Positions 1-8,504 of a stretch of DNA of 32,383 bases are shown here, in pieces. The stretch lies in assembly GCA_027620015.1 (NCBI GenBank), contig JAQCGH010000019.1, positions 1 through 32,383 of the forward strand. The letters are read 5' to 3'. Position numbers and translations under genes: made by a program. The DNA comes from Cyanobacteriota bacterium (lineage in GTDB: Bacteria; Cyanobacteriota; Cyanobacteriia; PCC-6307; Cyanobiaceae). Within the stretch, counting starts at the first letter, position 1. Each line of letters begins with the position of its first letter. The notes beneath the pieces were generated by a model. That model searched no databases, was not told where the DNA came from, and saw nothing but the letters and a program-made list of their open reading frames with translations.

Positions 1-288
1 TTATTGGCAGGAGATGCGGAGCTACCAGAAGAGCGTGTCGATGGTGAGTGCCTGAAGGGCGATCTGCGTGCGCTGCTGGAGCAACTGCCAGAGCTGCAGG
101 GTCGTGTGCTGAAGATGCGCTACGGCATCCCCTGCGACGACAACCCCGAAGGTGGCGAGCCGATGAGCCTCACCGGTATTGGCCGCATCCTCGGCATTAG
201 CCGTGATCGGGTGCGCAACTTGGAGCGTGACGGGCTGGCTGGCTTGCGCCGCATCAGCGATGCGGTGGAGGCTTACGTAGCGGGTTGA
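1..288 (+). CDS. RNA polymerase sigma factor (sigma-70, RpoD-like), 3' end only
   Basis: This is the C-terminal ~95 residues of a sigma-70 family factor; the reading frame is open through the window edge, so the 5' part is missing. The visible part is region 4, which contacts the -35 element: LPELQGRVLKMRYG, then the helix-turn-helix segment IGRILGISRDRVRNLERD and the tail GLAGLRR. The RDRVRNLERDGLAGLRR wording is typical of cyanobacterial group 1/group 2 sigma factors. Group 2 (non-essential, stress or light responsive) is more likely than the principal factor, but regions 1-3 would be needed to decide. The stop codon lies inside the start of the next gene (TTGA overlap), suggesting coupled translation. 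Confidence 0.85.
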   Translation, partial: LLAGDAELPEERVDGECLKGDLRALLEQLPELQGRVLKMRYGIPCDDNPEGGEPMSLTGIGRILGISRDRVRNLERDGLAGLRRISDAVEAYVAG

Positions 289-722
289 GCAACGAATTGC
301 CACTTCAGATGATCGGCGTTGGTGTGGTGTATAACAGCGCCGGCGAGGTGCTTATCGATCAGCGGCTCAATGAGGGTTTACTAGGGGGATTGTGGGAATT
401 CCCTGGCGGTAAGCAGGAGCCAGGTGAGCTGATCGTTGAAACGATCCGCCGTGAACTGGAGGAGGAATTGGCTATTGAGGTGGAGGTGGGTAGGCAGCTG
501 ATCGTGATTGAGCACGCCTACAGCCATAAGAATTTGTGCTTTGTGGTGCATCTATGCACCTGGTTGAGTGGCGAGCCCCAGCCACTGGCCTCCCAGCAGG
601 TGCGCTGGGTGCGGCCTGAGCAGCTGGGCGAATATCGCTTCCCGGCCGCCAACGCCCAGATCATTGCCGCACTGCAGGGGGCGTGTACTTCATTTGGAGT
701 AGTTAGCCAAGCCAAGACTTAG
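285..722 (+). CDS. mutT: NUDIX hydrolase, MutT-like (8-oxo-dGTP diphosphatase family)
   Basis: A 145-residue NUDIX protein, probably hydrolysing oxidised nucleotides such as 8-oxo-dGTP to keep them out of DNA. The NUDIX box runs from Gly42 to Ile64 with the expected Gly-x5-Glu-x7-Arg-Glu-x-x-Glu-Glu pattern (GGKQEPGE then RRELEEEL); the usual Gly near its end is Ala63. The opening residues LPLQMIGVGVVYNSAGEVLI and the WEFPGGK segment are MutT-like. The TTG start overlaps the sigma factor stop by four bases; an in-frame ATG at 309 (residue 9) would also give a complete fold. Length fits stand-alone MutT proteins. The exact substrate cannot be read from sequence. Confidence 0.85.
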   Translation: MSNELPLQMIGVGVVYNSAGEVLIDQRLNEGLLGGLWEFPGGKQEPGELIVETIRRELEEELAIEVEVGRQLIVIEHAYSHKNLCFVVHLCTWLSGEPQPLASQQVRWVRPEQLGEYRFPAANAQIIAALQGACTSFGVVSQAKT

Positions 723-764
723 CTAACTAAATAAAACAGCAAGCCGCCCCGGCCGGCCAGCAGA

Positions 765-1247
765 TCAGCTCGGCGAGCGCAACTCAACTAGGCGTCCAGC
801 TGCTGGGTTGGCGGGGTCGCTCAAGCTGAGCTGGATCTGCCAGCAGCCAGCGGGTGGGCGGCTGAGTCGCTCGGGCCACTCCACTGCCAGCAGGGCGCCT
901 AGGGCTCGGGCTTCCTCCTCCTCCTGGGCAAACAATTCATCGGCGGCGGCGGCCAGCTCCAGCCGGTACAGGTCGAGGTGCACCAGCCCGCCGGCCGCGG
1001 CACCGTTTTTCAGGAGCGGGTAGTGCTGGGCGAGGGCGAAGGTCGGGCTGGTGATTGGCTCCTCAATACCGAGACCGGCGGCCAGGCCCTGCACCAGGCA
1101 GGTTTTGCCGGCCCCCAGGTCACCCCCCAACAGCAGGATGCTGCCAGCGGGTAGGAGCAGTGCTAGTTGCCGCCCGAAGGAATGGGTGGCGACGACATCA
1201 CTCAGGACTTGCATCACGCGACTAGGGGGGCTCCTTGTAGATTGCAT
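765..1247 (-). CDS. tsaE: tRNA threonylcarbamoyladenosine biosynthesis ATPase TsaE
   Basis: TsaE is the ATPase partner of TsaB/TsaD in making t6A37 on ANN-decoding tRNAs. With the ATG at 1247 the protein is 160 residues. The P-loop GDLGAGKT is at residues 42-49, followed by [12 protein letters not shown] (switch region) and [10 protein letters not shown], all family hallmarks; VEWPERL follows near residue 123. The open frame continues upstream to 1328, but that part lacks TsaE similarity and would run into the ahcY leader. An alternative ATG at 1214 (starting [12 protein letters not shown]) also fits. It converges on the NUDIX gene and is divergent from ahcY. Confidence 0.9.
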   Translation of the reverse strand: MQSTRSPPSRVMQVLSDVVATHSFGRQLALLLPAGSILLLGGDLGAGKTCLVQGLAAGLGIEEPITSPTFALAQHYPLLKNGAAAGGLVHLDLYRLELAAAADELFAQEEEEARALGALLAVEWPERLSRPPAGCWQIQLSLSDPANPAAGRLVELRSPS

Positions 1248-1337
1248 TTTCAGCGAGCCCGAAGCCTCGGCGTCTCCGCAGATATTTCCAAACCACGCCC
1301 TCCCAGCCGGGAGCGAGCAGTACCCCAAACAAATCCC

Positions 1338-2777
1338 ATGGTGGCTTCACCCGCCTCAACGGCTTCCGTGCCCGTGCTGCAAAGCACAAATACCTATGTG
1401 ATTGCCGATCTCGGCCTTGCCGATTTTGGCCGCAAGGAGATTGCAATTGCTGAAACTGAGATGCCTGGCCTGATGGCCTTGCGCTCCAGGTTTGGCCCTG
1501 AGCAGCCCCTCAAGGGCGCCCGCATTGCGGGTTCCCTGCATATGACGATTCAGACCGCAGTTCTTATCGAAACTCTGGTGGCTCTCGGCGCCGAAGTGCG
1601 CTGGGCCAGCTGCAACATTTTTTCAACCCAGGATCACGCTGCGGCCGCGATTGCAGCGGCCAACGTGCCGGTGTTTGCTTACAAAGGTGAAACCCTCGAT
1701 GAGTACTGGGCATTCACCCACCGCATCCTCGAGTGGGGCGATGGCGGCACGCCCAACATGATTCTCGACGACGGTGGCGATGCCACTGGACTCGTAGTTC
1801 TGGGTACGAAGGCTGAGAGCGATCTTTCAGTTCTTGATAACCCTTCCAACGAAGAGGAAACCGCTCTTTTCAACAGCATTCGCCAGAAGCTGGCAGCCCA
1901 GCCTGGCTTCTACTCCCGCATTTACGCCGAAATTCAGGGAGTCACCGAGGAAACCACAACAGGTGTGGCCCGGCTATACCAAATGCAGAAGAGCGGTGAG
2001 CTGCCCTTCCCTGCTATCAACGTCAACGATTCGGTCACAAAGAGCAAGTTTGACAACCTTTATGGTTGCCGCGAGTCGCTGGTGGACAGCATCAAGCGGG
2101 CTACTGATGTGATGGTGGCTGGCAAAGTTGCCCTTGTGCTTGGTTACGGCGATGTGGGTAAGGGCTCAGCCCAGTCGCTGCGCGGACTTGGCGCCACGGT
2201 GATGATCGCCGAAGTTGACCCCATTTGTGCACTGCAGGCTGCTATGGAGGGCTATCGCGTAGTGCGTCTTGACGACGTGGTGGGCGATGTGGACATCTTC
2301 GTGACTGCTACTGGCAATTTCAAGGTGATCCGCCACGAGCACCTGGTTCGGATGAAGGATCAGGCGATCGTTTGCAACATCGGTCACTTCGATAATGAAA
2401 TCGATGTGGCATCTCTTAAGCAGTACACCTGGGACAACATCAAGCCTCAGGTTGATCACGTTGTGCTGCCCAGTGGCAACAAAATCATTCTGCTGGCTGA
2501 GGGCCGTTTGGTGAATCTGGGTTGTGCTACTGGCCATCCCAGTTTTGTGATGAGCGCCTCCTTTACCAACCAGGTTTTGGCTCAAATTGAGCTGTTCACC
2601 AAGGGCGCCCAGTACGGCAAGCAGGTGTATGTGCTGCCTAAGCACCTAGATGAGATGGTGGCTCGATTCCATCTCGAGAAAATCGGCGCCAAGCTCACCG
2701 AGCTCTCCCAAGAGCAGGCTGATTACATCAACGTGCCAGTTGCCGGGCCCTACAAGCTCGACCATTACCGCTACTGA
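1338..2777 (+). CDS. ahcY: S-adenosylhomocysteine hydrolase (adenosylhomocysteinase)
   Basis: Splits S-adenosylhomocysteine into homocysteine and adenosine, relieving product inhibition of methyltransferases. The 479-residue protein begins with the activated-methyl-cycle signature region [31 protein letters not shown] is at 65-80, [14 protein letters not shown] near 91-104, the [13 protein letters not shown] active-site segment (Lys235) near 228-240, the NAD-binding GYGDVGKG at 269-276, and [11 protein letters not shown] further on; it ends in the typical KLDHYRY. The open frame extends to 1167, but residues before the ATG at 1338 overlap divergent tsaE and have no family similarity. The DedA gene follows after 10 bases. 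Confidence 0.97.
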   Translation: MVASPASTASVPVLQSTNTYVIADLGLADFGRKEIAIAETEMPGLMALRSRFGPEQPLKGARIAGSLHMTIQTAVLIETLVALGAEVRWASCNIFSTQDHAAAAIAAANVPVFAYKGETLDEYWAFTHRILEWGDGGTPNMILDDGGDATGLVVLGTKAESDLSVLDNPSNEEETALFNSIRQKLAAQPGFYSRIYAEIQGVTEETTTGVARLYQMQKSGELPFPAINVNDSVTKSKFDNLYGCRESLVDSIKRATDVMVAGKVALVLGYGDVGKGSAQSLRGLGATVMIAEVDPICALQAAMEGYRVVRLDDVVGDVDIFVTATGNFKVIRHEHLVRMKDQAIVCNIGHFDNEIDVASLKQYTWDNIKPQVDHVVLPSGNKIILLAEGRLVNLGCATGHPSFVMSASFTNQVLAQIELFTKGAQYGKQVYVLPKHLDEMVARFHLEKIGAKLTELSQEQADYINVPVAGPYKLDHYRY

Positions 2778-2787
2778 GTCTTGATCG

Positions 2788-3447
2788 ATGGGGATTGGTG
2801 ACCTGCTGCAACAGCTGCCTCAGCTGATTGGTGCAGCAGTAGAGGCCAATCCCTGGTTCGGTTACGGAGCGATCTTTGCGGCAATGCTCCTAGAGAACCT
2901 CTTTCCGCCGATCCCTTCCGAATTGATCATGCCCCTTGGGGGCTTTTATGTGCAGCAGGGCCAGCTGGCTCTGCTGCCTGTGGTACTCGCGGGGCTGCTC
3001 GGAACGGTGCTTGGGGCTTTGCCTTGGTACGGCATCGGACGGTTGATAAACGAGAAACGCTTAGAACAATGGCTGGAGCGCCACGGCCGCTGGATTGGCA
3101 TTAGCCCTAAGGCTTTGCACCGCAGCCGCGATTGGTTTTCCAAATACGGCACAGCTTTAGTGTTTTGGGGTCGGCTGGTGCCTGGCATCCGCACCTTGAT
3201 ATCGGTGCCGGCCGGTATCGAGATGATGCCTATCGCGCCGTTCCTGCTCTGGACCACGGCCGGTAGCTTTATTTGGACCCTGCTGCTCACCTTGGCCGGG
3301 CTGGCTCTTGGTGAGGGCTACACAAATGTGGGTCTATGGGTCGAGCCGCTGGCTAAGGCTGTGAAGCTGGTGCTCGTGTTGGCCCTAGCCGCCGGAGCCG
3401 TCTGGCTGGGGCAGCGCATCTGGAAGAAGCGCCGCGATTCCCACTGA
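2788..3447 (+). CDS. DedA family integral membrane protein
   Basis: A 219-residue polytopic inner-membrane protein of the DedA/SNARE-associated superfamily, whose members are linked to undecaprenyl-phosphate and lipid flipping and to membrane homeostasis. Seen directly: a hydrophobic N-terminus, the conserved ENLFPPIPSE motif (residues 36-45), the glycine-rich AGLLGTVLGALPWYGIGR segment, and the FWGRLVPGIRTLISVPAG motif (about 125-142) containing the two arginines typical of the family. A basic tail (KKRRDSH) probably lies in the cytoplasm. It starts 10 bases after ahcY and converges on ssb with a 12-base gap. The precise substrate is unknown. Confidence 0.9.
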   Translation: MGIGDLLQQLPQLIGAAVEANPWFGYGAIFAAMLLENLFPPIPSELIMPLGGFYVQQGQLALLPVVLAGLLGTVLGALPWYGIGRLINEKRLEQWLERHGRWIGISPKALHRSRDWFSKYGTALVFWGRLVPGIRTLISVPAGIEMMPIAPFLLWTTAGSFIWTLLLTLAGLALGEGYTNVGLWVEPLAKAVKLVLVLALAAGAVWLGQRIWKKRRDSH

Positions 3448-3459
3448 GCCAGAGCGGGT

Positions 3460-3849
3460 TCAAAAGGGCACTTCCTCCTCACTCGGAGAGCCACCACCGA
3501 AGGCTCCACTCATGCCACTGTCACCCTCGCCGTCGCGCTTGGAGCCGAGCAGTTCAAGCCGGTCTACCCGGATCACGGGCTTGGTGCGCTCCTCGCCACT
3601 GGCCCGGTCTGTCCAGCGGTCGAGCTTGAAGCTGCCGATGATGCCCACTAGGGCCCCCTTGCGGACATAGTCGGCGGCTACCTGGGCTTGTTTGCCCCAG
3701 ATTTCGAGGTTGAACCAGTCGGGCTCGTCGTCACGGCTGCGGCGGTTGACGGCGAGGGTGAGGTTGGCCACCACGCTTCCTGATTCGAAATAGCGGACTT
3801 CTGGGTCGCGGCCGGCCCGGCCGACAAGGGTGATGGAATTAACGCCCAT
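3460..3849 (-). CDS. ssb: Single-stranded DNA-binding protein
   Basis: A 129-residue SSB. The OB fold starts NSITLVGRAGRDPEVRYF and continues with VANLTLAVNRR and DWFNLEIWGKQAQ; a short low-complexity linker leads to the acidic tip EEEVPF, which recruits DNA-metabolism partners. The length and the EEEVPF tip agree with cyanobacterial SSBs. I chose the ATG at 3849 (MGVNSITLVG) because homologues begin there; the frame stays open to 3906 but those residues do not look conserved. It diverges from mreB. Confidence 0.95.
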   Translation of the reverse strand: MGVNSITLVGRAGRDPEVRYFESGSVVANLTLAVNRRSRDDEPDWFNLEIWGKQAQVAADYVRKGALVGIIGSFKLDRWTDRASGEERTKPVIRVDRLELLGSKRDGEGDSGMSGAFGGGSPSEEEVPF

Positions 3850-3977
3850 GGTTGATGTTTCCTGTTGCTGATGGATCAATGATGCGGCATCCAGTTTGGT
3901 TGCCACCTTTTATCAGTTCCACCGTTAGAGCGGTCTGTAACACCCTTCTATGATTCGGCCTTGCAGGCCGGGCGTCC
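3850..3977. promoter_or_regulatory. Divergent ssb / mreB intergenic region
   Basis: These 128 bases separate the ssb ATG from the mreB GTG and must hold both promoters. A TATGAT hexamer at 3949-3954 fits a -10 element for mreB, about 24 bases before the GTG, but I see no convincing -35 element. There is no clear operator or hairpin. Confidence 0.35.
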
Positions 3978-5024
3978 GTGTTTTTCCGTCGTTTCCAGTT
4001 TTCGCGAGACATTGGTATAGATCTAGGCACAGCCAATACCCTGATATTTGTCTCTGGCAGAGGCATCGTGCTCCAAGAGCCCTCTGTTGTGGCTATCGAT
4101 CTGGAGCGGGGTGTCCCCCTGGCAGTTGGCGATGAGGCGAAGATGATGCTGGGCCGCACTCCCGGCAATATTCGCGCCGTGCGGCCCCTGCGTGACGGAG
4201 TGATCGCTGACTTCGATGCTGCCGAGCAGATGATCAAATCTTTCATTAGGAAGGCCAATGAAGGGCGTGGCATCGTGGCGCCTCGGCTGGTGATCGGCAT
4301 CCCCAGTGGTGTGACCGGCGTTGAACGCCGTGCCGTGCGGGAAGCCGGATTGGCCGGGGCCCGTGAGGTGCACTTGATCGATGAGCCGGTGGCGGCTGCA
4401 ATCGGCGCGGGCCTGCCCGTCACCGAGCCCGTGGGCACAATGATTGTTGATATCGGCGGTGGCACCACTGAAGTGGCGGTGCTCAGCCTTGGGGGCACCG
4501 TCCTGAGCGAGTCGGTGCGGGTGGCTGGTGACGAACTCAGTGATGCGATCGGTGTCTACCTCAAGAAGGTGCACAACCTGGTGGTTGGAGAGCGCACCGC
4601 TGAGGACATCAAGATCCGCATCGGCTCTGCCTTCCCTGACGATGCTCACGACAACACATCTATAGACGTGCGCGGCTTGCACCTGCTCTCTGGCTTACCC
4701 CGCACCATCAACGTCCGCGCTGGTGACATCCGCGAGGCCATGGCTGAGCCCCTCAATGTGATCGTGGAAGCCGTTAAGCGCACCTTGGAGCGCACGCCAC
4801 CTGAGCTAGCCGCGGACATCGTCGATCGCGGCATCATGCTTGCCGGTGGTGGTGCCCAGGTGCGTGGTATAACCGACCTGATCAGTCACGAGACGGGCAT
4901 CCTTACTCATGTGGCTGAAGACCCTTTGCTGTGTGTAGTGAACGGCTGCGGCATGGTGCTGGAGGACTACAAGCGCCTTCAACGTGTGCTCGACACCCCT
5001 GACTTCGTGCGTCAGAACGCCTGA
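3978..5024 (+). CDS. mreB: Rod shape-determining protein MreB (bacterial actin)
   Basis: A 348-residue actin homologue that forms membrane-associated filaments and guides lateral peptidoglycan synthesis. ATP-binding motifs are visible: DIGIDLGTANTLIFV near residues 11-25 (phosphate 1), VDIGGGTTEVAVLSLGG (phosphate 2) and MLAGGGAQVRGI near the C-terminus (adenosine loop). The start is GTG at 3978, giving MFFRRFQFSRDIGIDLG; the amphipathic, basic N-terminus fits membrane binding. mreC follows after 5 bases and mreD overlaps mreC, so mreBCD is a single operon. Confidence 0.97.
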   Translation: MFFRRFQFSRDIGIDLGTANTLIFVSGRGIVLQEPSVVAIDLERGVPLAVGDEAKMMLGRTPGNIRAVRPLRDGVIADFDAAEQMIKSFIRKANEGRGIVAPRLVIGIPSGVTGVERRAVREAGLAGAREVHLIDEPVAAAIGAGLPVTEPVGTMIVDIGGGTTEVAVLSLGGTVLSESVRVAGDELSDAIGVYLKKVHNLVVGERTAEDIKIRIGSAFPDDAHDNTSIDVRGLHLLSGLPRTINVRAGDIREAMAEPLNVIVEAVKRTLERTPPELAADIVDRGIMLAGGGAQVRGITDLISHETGILTHVAEDPLLCVVNGCGMVLEDYKRLQRVLDTPDFVRQNA

Positions 5025-5029
5025 TTGCG

Positions 5030-5770
5030 ATGCAGGCCGGCCGCAGGCTTCGCTTTCCTCCCTTACGGGTGATTGTTCTGGCCTGGCCCTGGGCTCTGCT
5101 ACTTCTGGCCCTGCTGGCCGTGCGGCTTAGCAAGGGAGCGGGTTTCACCGATGCCTACGCCTTGTTGAGCCGCCCTTTCTGGCCTGGTAGTGCCCAGGGT
5201 GAGTGGGTGCGCAGTGCCCAGGCGCTTAATGATCAAACCCGCTTGCGCCAGTTGGATGAGGACAACCGCCGGCTGCGCAGCTTGCTTGATCTGCAGGGTC
5301 GTAGTGACCGCGAATTGGCGGCAGCGGTGATCTCCCGCCAGGAAGGAGGTTGGTGGCAACAGCTCGTGATTGGCCGCGGAGAGCTTCAAGGCCTGCGCCC
5401 CGGCATGGCGGTTACGGCGCCGGGGGGTCTGGTTGGCAGGATTGCCGGCGTTACTTCCACCACCGCCAGCGTCACCCTGCTTACCGATCCCGGCAGCCGT
5501 GTTGGCGTCTGGGTGGGCCGGGTTCGGCGCCATGGACTACTTACTGGCATCGGCACCAGCCGCCCCTTGCTGCGCTTTTTGGAAAAGGATCCAGGCGTGC
5601 GCCCGGGGGATGTGGTCGTCACTTCGCCAGCCAGCACTCTGGTGCCTTCCAACCTCACGGTGGGCGTGATCCAGTCGGTCGACGATCAGGCCATGCCGGC
5701 CACTGAGGCCGTGGTGCAGCTCAGTGCCCCGGTCGAGGCGATCGACTGGGTGCAGGTGCGGCTGCCATGA
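5030..5770 (+). CDS. mreC: Rod shape-determining protein MreC
   Basis: A 246-residue bitopic protein linking MreB filaments to periplasmic elongation enzymes. It has a basic N-terminus (QAGRRLRF), one transmembrane helix at roughly residues 13-30, a short coiled-coil-like stretch (QTRLRQLDEDNRRLRSLLDL, about 65-84), and then the two beta-barrel subdomains with the glycine-rich GLRPGMAVTAPGGLVGRI, LLTDPGSRVGVWV and VRPGDVVVTSPAS motifs typical of MreC. The last codons overlap the mreD start by four bases (ATGA). Confidence 0.92.
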   Translation: MQAGRRLRFPPLRVIVLAWPWALLLLALLAVRLSKGAGFTDAYALLSRPFWPGSAQGEWVRSAQALNDQTRLRQLDEDNRRLRSLLDLQGRSDRELAAAVISRQEGGWWQQLVIGRGELQGLRPGMAVTAPGGLVGRIAGVTSTTASVTLLTDPGSRVGVWVGRVRRHGLLTGIGTSRPLLRFLEKDPGVRPGDVVVTSPASTLVPSNLTVGVIQSVDDQAMPATEAVVQLSAPVEAIDWVQVRLP

Positions 5771-6270
5771 GTCGGCTGGCTCATCACGGCTGGTGTGTGT
5801 CTACGGCCTTATTAGTGCCCTGGCTGGTGCTGGCTGCGCCAGGGCCGCTGAAGCTTTCGGGCATTCCCCCGGCTTGGTCGGTGCTTTGGCTGCTGCCTTG
5901 GGCCCTGGCCGATGGACCCCTCTCCGGATCTCTGGCAGGGGCCGGGCTTGGCCTGCTGCTCGATGCTTTGCACCCTGGGTCGATTACTCAGATCCCGGCC
6001 CTGGCCCTGCTGGGCTTGTGGTGGGGTCGGCTGGGCCGCCAGGGGCCGCCGATCGAGCGCAGTTTTAGCCTTGGTCTGCTGGCCCTGTTGGGTGCAGCCC
6101 TGCTTGGCGGGAGCTTGATTTTGCAGAGCCGGCTGCTGGGCCGATGGCCTATGGAGCATGCATTGCACACCTGGCTGGCCCAAACCTTGCTCACGGCCCT
6201 GCTGGCACCGTTGCTTTGTTCCCTGCAGCTGCTGCTCTGGCGCGAGCAGATCAAGGGCGGGCGAAGCTGA
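5767..6270 (+). CDS. mreD: Rod shape-determining membrane protein MreD
   Basis: A 167-residue, strongly hydrophobic protein with about five predicted membrane segments, matching MreD in size, topology and position immediately after mreC. MreD diverges fast in sequence, so the call leans on context: ATGA overlap with mreC and membership of mreBCD. Recognisable family features include the PWALADGPLSGSLAGAGLGL stretch, followed by LLDALHPG. The next gene starts four bases downstream. Confidence 0.88.
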   Translation: MSRLAHHGWCVSTALLVPWLVLAAPGPLKLSGIPPAWSVLWLLPWALADGPLSGSLAGAGLGLLLDALHPGSITQIPALALLGLWWGRLGRQGPPIERSFSLGLLALLGAALLGGSLILQSRLLGRWPMEHALHTWLAQTLLTALLAPLLCSLQLLLWREQIKGGRS

Positions 6271-6274
6271 CTTG

Positions 6275-7600
6275 ATGGCATTAATCCAGAGCCGGCGACG
6301 TTTCCTTGAGCTTCTTGGCGGCGGCTCTGCTGCTGCCCTGTTGTCAGCGGGCCTGGGCAGTTGTGGCAGGCCTGGTCCAAGGGTTGATTCCTCGGCGGCC
6401 AAGGTGCTGAATTTCTGGACCCTGGACCTGGCCCCCAAGTTCAACGGCTATTTGGGGAAGCTGATTGCCGCTTGGGAGGGCCAGAACCCCGGCTTGCGGG
6501 TGCGTTGGACCGACGTGCCCTGGAGCTCGGTGGAGCGCAAGTTGCTGGCGGCGGTGTTTGCCCGCACCGCTCCCGACCTGGTGAATCTCAACCCCCCCTT
6601 CGCTGCCAACCTGGCCAGCAAGGGGGGGCTGCTTGATCTAAGCGATGTGCTGCCGGCTGGAGCTGCTGATGCCTATTTGCCGGCGATCTGGGAGGCGGGG
6701 CAGCAATTTGCCATTCCTTGGTATCTAACCGCCCGAATCACCATGGCCAACCGCCGGCTGCTGGAGCGGGCCGGCTATGGCGCCCCACCTAGTTCCTGGG
6801 ATCAGGTTCCGGCCTTTGCGGAGGCAGTGCGGCGCCGCACCGGCCGCTACGCCTTGTTTGTCACCGTGGTGCCCGACGACTCCGCCGAGCTGCTCGAGGC
6901 CCTGGTTCAGATGGGGGTGAAGTTGCTGGATGGGGAGCAACGGGCAGCATTTAATAGCCCCGAGGGGCGGCGGGCTTTTGCCTTCTGGAGTGACCTCTAC
7001 CGCCGTGGACTGCTGCCGCGGGAGGTGGTGAGCCAGGGTTATAGAAGAGCAATTGAGCTGTACCAATCGGGCGACCTGGCCCAGGTGGCTACAGGACCTG
7101 ACTTTCTGCGCAACCTGCAGACCAATGCTCCCGGAATTGCAGCGGTTACGGCGCCCTTTGCGCCGCTCACGGGAGCTAGAGCTGAGGCCAACGTGGCGGT
7201 GATGAATCTGGTGGTGCCCAAGCAGAGCCTTCTGGCTGCCGAGGCGGCCCGCTTCGCCCTATTTCTTACCAATGCTCCCAACCAGTTGGCCTTCGCTGAG
7301 CAGGCGCGGGTGCTGCCTTCAAATCGGCAGGCCCTGCAGCAGCTGGAGGCCAGCCTGGCGGCGGCTCCTCGATCTGCCGCTGGGGCGCAGGAGGGTCTTG
7401 TCCAGCGGGCCCGTTTGCTGTCGGTCCAGACCCTTCGCCAGGCAGGGGTGCTAGTGCCGGCGAGTCCGGGGGTGAAACGGTTGCAGGCGATTGTCTATAC
7501 CCAGCTGCAGCGCGCCATGCTCGGCCAGGTGGGCAGTGATGCGGCTCTGGCTGCTGCGGCTGACGACTGGAACCGCTACTCCCGGGCCCGATGGGGGTGA
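6275..7600 (+). CDS. ABC transporter solute-binding protein, sugar type (family 1), Tat-exported lipoprotein
   Basis: A 441-residue extracellular solute-binding protein of the UgpB/MalE-like family. The N-terminus has a twin-arginine motif (SRRRFL, residues 6-11), a hydrophobic stretch and a lipobox LGSC with Cys30, so it is probably exported folded through Tat and lipid-anchored. Family features follow: KVLNFWTLDL, WEGQNPGLRVRWTDVPW, APDLVNLNPPF, and QFAIPWYLTARITMANRRLL. The ATG at 6275 is chosen because it puts the Tat motif at the N-terminus; the frame is open further upstream inside mreD. No permease or ATPase gene is in the window, so the ligand is unknown. It starts four bases after mreD. 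Confidence 0.87.
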   Translation: MALIQSRRRFLELLGGGSAAALLSAGLGSCGRPGPRVDSSAAKVLNFWTLDLAPKFNGYLGKLIAAWEGQNPGLRVRWTDVPWSSVERKLLAAVFARTAPDLVNLNPPFAANLASKGGLLDLSDVLPAGAADAYLPAIWEAGQQFAIPWYLTARITMANRRLLERAGYGAPPSSWDQVPAFAEAVRRRTGRYALFVTVVPDDSAELLEALVQMGVKLLDGEQRAAFNSPEGRRAFAFWSDLYRRGLLPREVVSQGYRRAIELYQSGDLAQVATGPDFLRNLQTNAPGIAAVTAPFAPLTGARAEANVAVMNLVVPKQSLLAAEAARFALFLTNAPNQLAFAEQARVLPSNRQALQQLEASLAAAPRSAAGAQEGLVQRARLLSVQTLRQAGVLVPASPGVKRLQAIVYTQLQRAMLGQVGSDAALAAAADDWNRYSRARWG

Positions 7601-7621
7601 CCCCAAGGTGCCCTGAGCGTT

Positions 7622-8464
7622 ATGGTTGCGATTCTTCATCACAGCTCACAGCCCATGCCTTCGGAGGACAGGCCCATTGCAGATGCCTTCTCCGATTCCC
7701 TGGGGCCTGGTCCGGTAGAGCCCATAGCCACCGTGATGGTGGTGGACGACGAAGCCGCAGTACGACGGGTGCTGGTGATGCGCTTGCAATTGGCTGGTTA
7801 CAGGGTGATCTGCGCTGGAGATGGCGAGGAGGCTCTCAGCTTGTTTCACCAAGAGCATCCTGATCTCGTCGTGCTCGACGTGATGCTGCCCAAATTGGAC
7901 GGTTTTGCGGTTTGCCGCCGGCTGCGGGCCGAATCCTGCGTGCCAATTATTTTCCTTTCAGCTCTTGATGCGATTGCCGAGCGGGTCTCGGGTCTAGATC
8001 TCGGCGCCGACGATTACCTTCCCAAGCCCTTCAGCCCTAAGGAGCTAGAAGCCCGTATTGCCACAATTTTGCGCCGGGTTGGCCGCGGTTCTGCCTCTGC
8101 AGAGCCTCGAGAGGTGCCCAGCGGCAGCGGTGTGATGCGGGTAGGGGATTTGGTGGTAGATACCAATCGCCGCCAGGTGACCCGCGACAGTGAGCGCATC
8201 GGGCTTACCTACACCGAATTCAGCCTGCTGGAGCTGCTGTTCCGAGAACCTGGTCGGGTGGTGCCCCGGGCTGAGATCCTTGAGCAGCTTTGGGGCTATC
8301 CCCCCCGCCGCGCTGCAGATCTACGGGTTGTGGATGTGTATGTAGCTCGCCTGCGAGGCAAGCTCGAACCGGATCCTCGCAATCCCGAGCTAATCCTCAC
8401 TGTGCGCGGCACTGGCTACGCCTCCCAGAGGATGGCTGAAGCAAGTCTGGCTGCTAACGGCTAA
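7622..8464 (+). CDS. Two-component response regulator, OmpR class, Ycf27/RpaB-like
   Basis: A 280-residue DNA-binding response regulator. The receiver domain (about 37-152) has the acidic pair Asp42-Asp43, phospho-acceptor Asp86 in [13 protein letters not shown], Ser113 and Lys135 in [16 protein letters not shown]. The C-terminal winged helix (about 170-272) contains [15 protein letters not shown] and [18 protein letters not shown], ending [13 protein letters not shown]. It is closest to the cyanobacterial Ycf27/RpaB group but carries an extra ~35-residue N-terminal stretch; I suspect a paralogue rather than RpaB itself. Alternative ATGs at 7655 and 7736 are possible. It lies 21 bases after the solute-binding protein gene and 40 before lysS; no cognate kinase is nearby. 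Confidence 0.87.
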   Translation: MVAILHHSSQPMPSEDRPIADAFSDSLGPGPVEPIATVMVVDDEAAVRRVLVMRLQLAGYRVICAGDGEEALSLFHQEHPDLVVLDVMLPKLDGFAVCRRLRAESCVPIIFLSALDAIAERVSGLDLGADDYLPKPFSPKELEARIATILRRVGRGSASAEPREVPSGSGVMRVGDLVVDTNRRQVTRDSERIGLTYTEFSLLELLFREPGRVVPRAEILEQLWGYPPRRAADLRVVDVYVARLRGKLEPDPRNPELILTVRGTGYASQRMAEASLAANG

Positions 8465-8504
8465 CGCTCCTGCAGGATGGGCCGATTCAGCCCCCCTTTC
8501 TGTC

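Noticed and set aside
1248-1337. Possible SAH riboswitch before ahcY
   Set aside because: I looked for the conserved GGAGCG/CTGC core and matching stems and found only a weak CCGA/TCGG hairpin, so there is no support.
1167-1337. N-terminal extension of the ahcY frame
   Set aside because: It lies over the divergent tsaE start and its residues do not resemble the family; the ATG at 1338 gives the normal N-terminus.
5812-6444. 210-codon minus-strand open frame over mreD
   Set aside because: Gln/Pro/Arg-rich shadow of a Leu-rich membrane protein gene; no start context or domain.
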